This document shows positions 61,921-64,000 of a stretch of 64,000 nt of DNA, piece by piece. Source of the stretch: Pandoraea capi (GTDB taxonomy: Bacteria > Pseudomonadota > Gammaproteobacteria > Burkholderiales > Burkholderiaceae). Made by a program: the position numbers and the translations under genes. The notes under the pieces were generated by a model. It saw only the letters and a list, made by a program, of their open reading frames with translations. It was not told the DNA's origin and made no database searches. Position 1 is the stretch's first letter. Every line of letters begins with the position of its first letter. The stretch spans positions 186,001 to 250,000 of the forward strand of contig NZ_CABPRV010000009.1 of the NCBI RefSeq assembly GCF_902459735.1, given 5' to 3'.

Positions 61921-62659
61921 AGCGGCGGAACATGGTGGAAAACGCGCTCGGGGTGTCGTAGCCGACTTCGAGCGCCACTTGCGTGATGGGCCGCCCGGCC
62001 CCGAGCAGCGGCAACGCCCCCAGCAGCCGCATTTGCTGACGCCACTCCCTGAACGGCAATCCGAACTCCGTCATGAAGCGCCGCTCCAGCGTGCGGCTCG
62101 ACGCCCCCACTTCGACTGCCCAGTCCTGAAGACTGCGCGCGTCGGCGGGCATTGTCAGATAGGTATCGAATATCTTGCGCAGACGCACGTCGCGGGGCAC
62201 CTGCAAGTGCAGCGGCGAGTCGCTCTTCCACTCGACTTCTTCGAGCAGCAGCGCGATGACCAGCGCGTCCTTGCCGTGCGGCGTCCAGTCGGGAGGTAGC
62301 GTCATCGCGCGCAGAATCAGCTCGCGCAACAACGCAGAGACGCGAATGACGACGGGCGAGTCGGGCGCCGTCATGCCACATCGCTCGACGTCGACATAGA
62401 TCGTGCGCAACTCCACTTTGCCGCGCATCCGCACTTCATGCGTGACTTCCGCCGGAATCCATAAGGCGCGTTGCGGTGGAATGACCCAGAACGACGTGTC
62501 CGTGCGGACTTCGAGAATCCCTGTGCTCGCATACATCAATTGCGCGCGCCGATGGCTGTGAGGACGCACCACGTGGCCATCCGGATAGTCTTTCGCCAAC
62601 ACACCGACGGGACGGTCGTGAGCCTGAAACTCCAGGGGAATCGCACTGGTGATCGGCAT
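61868..62659 (-). CDS. AraC family transcriptional regulator
   Basis: 263 residues. An N-terminal cupin (RPHSHRRAQLMYASTG and FWVIPPQRALWIPAEVTHEV) precedes a C-terminal double helix-turn-helix (SLQDWAVEVGASSRTLERRF and PITQVALEVGYDTPSAFSTMF, RFMGVTPSEY). This layout matches the NimR/YeaM-type branch, which usually controls an adjacent exporter. None is next to it here, except the small membrane protein upstream on the same strand. The ATG at 62659 is used. Confidence 0.92.
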   Translation of the reverse strand: MPITSAIPLEFQAHDRPVGVLAKDYPDGHVVRPHSHRRAQLMYASTGILEVRTDTSFWVIPPQRALWIPAEVTHEVRMRGKVELRTIYVDVERCGMTAPDSPVVIRVSALLRELILRAMTLPPDWTPHGKDALVIALLLEEVEWKSDSPLHLQVPRDVRLRKIFDTYLTMPADARSLQDWAVEVGASSRTLERRFMTEFGLPFREWRQQMRLLGALPLLGAGRPITQVALEVGYDTPSAFSTMFRRFMGVTPSEYLTRARGSD

Positions 62660-62788
62660 TGGGGCCAAGCCTCAATAAGGCAAAACGGCGAAAATTGGGA
62701 CATAAAGGGGGATATCGCCAGCGTAACACCGCCCACTCGCGCCAACCAAGCCGAATCCCTTACCGCGTCATTGCAAGCCGCGCACCGC

Positions 62789-63187
62789 TCAGAACGGTTT
62801 GACGATGACCAGCACGACGATCAGTGCCACCGAAATCAGCGTGACGGGCAGTGCGCGTCGGAACAGGGCCGGCGGTTGCTGACTGCCGTCGCGCTCCAGT
62901 CGCCGCAAGGTGGCCGACAGGTGTCCGTGCAATGCCGAGACGACGAGCACGAAAACCAGCTTTGCCATGAGCCACGGGGCGTGCCACCAGTTCGCCATGA
63001 TCGCCAGCACCGGCCCCGTAATCCACACCACGATCAATGCGGGTGACGCCAGTCCGTAATCCGCGCGGCGCGCGGCCCGACGCCACTCGGGCTGGGCCAG
63101 TCGCCCACCCAGCGCCATCGTGACCAGCCCGGCGACGAACGCCATCACCGCCATCAGATGAACAGCCTTGATCCACAGATAGAGCAT
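62789..63187 (-). CDS. CopD/HemJ-like four-helix membrane protein
   Basis: 132 residues with four hydrophobic helices. LWIKAVHLMAVMAFVAGL with its helix-1 His, and PWLMAKLVFVLVVSALHGHL in helix 3, resemble the HemJ (UPF0093)/CopD superfamily of haem-binding membrane proteins. HemJ itself oxidises protoporphyrinogen IX, but this one is divergent and I would not assign that activity. It lies 129 bases upstream of the AraC gene. Confidence 0.7.
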   Translation of the reverse strand: MLYLWIKAVHLMAVMAFVAGLVTMALGGRLAQPEWRRAARRADYGLASPALIVVWITGPVLAIMANWWHAPWLMAKLVFVLVVSALHGHLSATLRRLERDGSQQPPALFRRALPVTLISVALIVVLVIVKPF

Positions 63188-63338
63188 CGACGGTCTCCTT
63201 GGGGATTCGAATGATTATTTCTATCTAAGCAAGAGTTGCTTGTAATAAGTCGTCTTTATCGCAAAGAGTCGCGTTAATACACTTCAACTGTCGACGATGA
63301 ATTGAACATCGCCCCCTTCAAAAGACAGGAGAATCATC

Positions 63339-63647
63339 ATGAAGCGCACCCTTATTACCTCGGCTCTGGTTTCCGCAATGCTTGCTGTGTCGGCCGGTTC
63401 GGCCTTCGCCAGCGACGCCTTCGACGGTCCGTCGGAATTTTCGTGGGTCCCGCAAACCAGCGTGCTGACCCGCGCCCAGGTTCGTGAAGAACTGGTTCAG
63501 GCACAACAAGCCGGTCTCGTGGTGCAACACGACGCCGTGTATCCGAAGGCAGCCCCGAGCGCTCAACCGGCAACGGCCAGCGCCCCGGTCACGATCGGTT
63601 CGGTTGGCGGCCAGCAACGCGCCGGCACGACCTACTTCGGTTCGTAA
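63339..63647 (+). CDS. DUF4148 family secreted protein
   Basis: 102 residues. A signal peptide (MKRTLITSALVSAMLAVSAG, cleavage about AFASDA) is followed by the DUF4148 core LTRAQVREELVQAQQAGLVV and a YPKAAP tail. These small periplasmic proteins are abundant in Burkholderiaceae and have unknown function. The ATG has CAGGAG ahead. Structured RNA and terminators follow the gene. Confidence 0.9.
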   Translation: MKRTLITSALVSAMLAVSAGSAFASDAFDGPSEFSWVPQTSVLTRAQVREELVQAQQAGLVVQHDAVYPKAAPSAQPATASAPVTIGSVGGQQRAGTTYFGS

Positions 63648-63654
63648 TGTAACT

Positions 63655-63700
63655 CGCCGCGCCGCGTACCTCTCCTTTGACGAGAGGCCGCGGCGCGGCG
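63655..63700. repeat. Long GC-rich hairpin after the DUF4148 gene
   Basis: CGCCGCGCCGCG (63655-63666) with CCTCTC (63669-63674) pairs with GAGAGG (63682-63687) and CGCGGCGCGGCG (63689-63700), a stem of 18 bp with a small internal loop. No T-run follows, so it may stabilise the mRNA 3' end. Confidence 0.7.
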
Positions 63701-63781
63701 CGCGTTCTGCGCATAACGACGCACCGGTCCGCGGGTTGCACAGTGTGATCTCCGGTCTTCCCCGACCCAAGACTCCTGTCG

Positions 63782-63841
63782 CTGTGCGTAGCGGTTCCAC
63801 GCACAGGACTTTGCCCGTCGCTCCGGCGACGGGCTTTTTTA
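63782..63841 (+). terminator. Stem-loop plus terminator, possible 3'-derived small RNA
   Basis: CTGTGCGT/ACGCACAG (63782-63789 and 63799-63806) is followed by a perfect terminator GCCCGTCGC/GCGACGGGC (63813-63821 and 63826-63834) with loop TCCG and a run of six T. It lies 190 bases past the DUF4148 gene. The two hairpins in tandem resemble the 3' part of a small RNA. Confidence 0.65.
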
Positions 63842-64000
63842 GCCGGGAAGCCCGCGAACCCCGTCGTTCACCGACGCTCAGCCCGATGATCCGCGCAAGA
63901 ACGAAGAAGCCCGCCGAAGCGGGCTTCTTTGCCATGTGCCACACGCATCGCCGCCCCGCATGACCGCGCAGGCAGCGAAACACGCCCGGCGACTGGCGAG
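63842..64000. other. Window end: second terminator, no gene
   Basis: AAGAAGCCCGC (63904-63914) and GCGGGCTTCTT (63919-63929) form an 11-bp stem that on the minus strand carries a C(UUCG)G loop; it probably ends a minus-strand gene beyond the window. No coding frame is supported in the rest. Confidence 0.6.

Overview
The window reads as chromosomal DNA of a GC-rich betaproteobacterium of the Burkholderiaceae, most like Pandoraea. The basis is the codon use, the ponA / pilMNOPQ-aroK-aroB synteny, the gltBD and msrPQ arrangements, the str-S10-spc-alpha ribosomal block and the DUF4148 protein. The genus call is inference from protein recognition; no database was searched. No rRNA, tRNA, CRISPR array, prophage or intact insertion sequence was seen. 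The only transposase-like gene is a domesticated-type REP-associated Y1 protein.

Layout. 1-3933: the end of an MFS transporter, then a hexuronate module on the minus strand: SMP-30 lactonase, uronate dehydrogenase and an ExuT-type transporter. 4442-10740: gltD and gltB, glutamate synthase. 11133-11834: RAYT transposase. 12033-14581: two tandem OmpW-family porins and a DUF883 membrane-anchored protein. 14744-22388 (minus): a pilus/DNA-uptake-like operon pilM-pilN-[pilO/pilP/pilQ in one reading frame]-aroK-aroB-dgt. 22633-25107: penicillin-binding protein 1A, divergent from pilM. 25162-28899: cyaY, lptM, lysA, msrQ and msrP. 29113-33276: system II cytochrome c maturation genes ccsB and resB, and cytochrome c4. 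33574-38313: engB, a probable small RNA, hemB, dsbD and cutA.

38507-57673 (all minus) is the large translation block. It holds rpsL-rpsG-fusA-tuf-rpsJ (str), rplC to rpsQ (S10), rplN to rpmJ (spc) and rpsM to rplQ (alpha). Visible promoters, hairpins and terminators divide it into several transcription units. 58052-63647 is an accessory-looking tail: a MocR regulator, an unrecognised proline-rich protein carrying a nonamer tandem repeat, a HAD phosphatase, an AraC regulator, a CopD/HemJ-like membrane protein and a DUF4148 secreted protein.

The most unusual items are four. First, one 955-codon frame joins an inner-membrane PilO-like part, a PilP-like linker and a PilQ secretin. Second, shikimate kinase carries a low-complexity tail of about 110 residues. 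Third, an unannotated minus-strand stem-loop plus terminator upstream of hemB has a CUCCUCC loop typical of anti-Shine-Dalgarno small RNAs. Fourth, ribosomal promoters sit inside palindromes.
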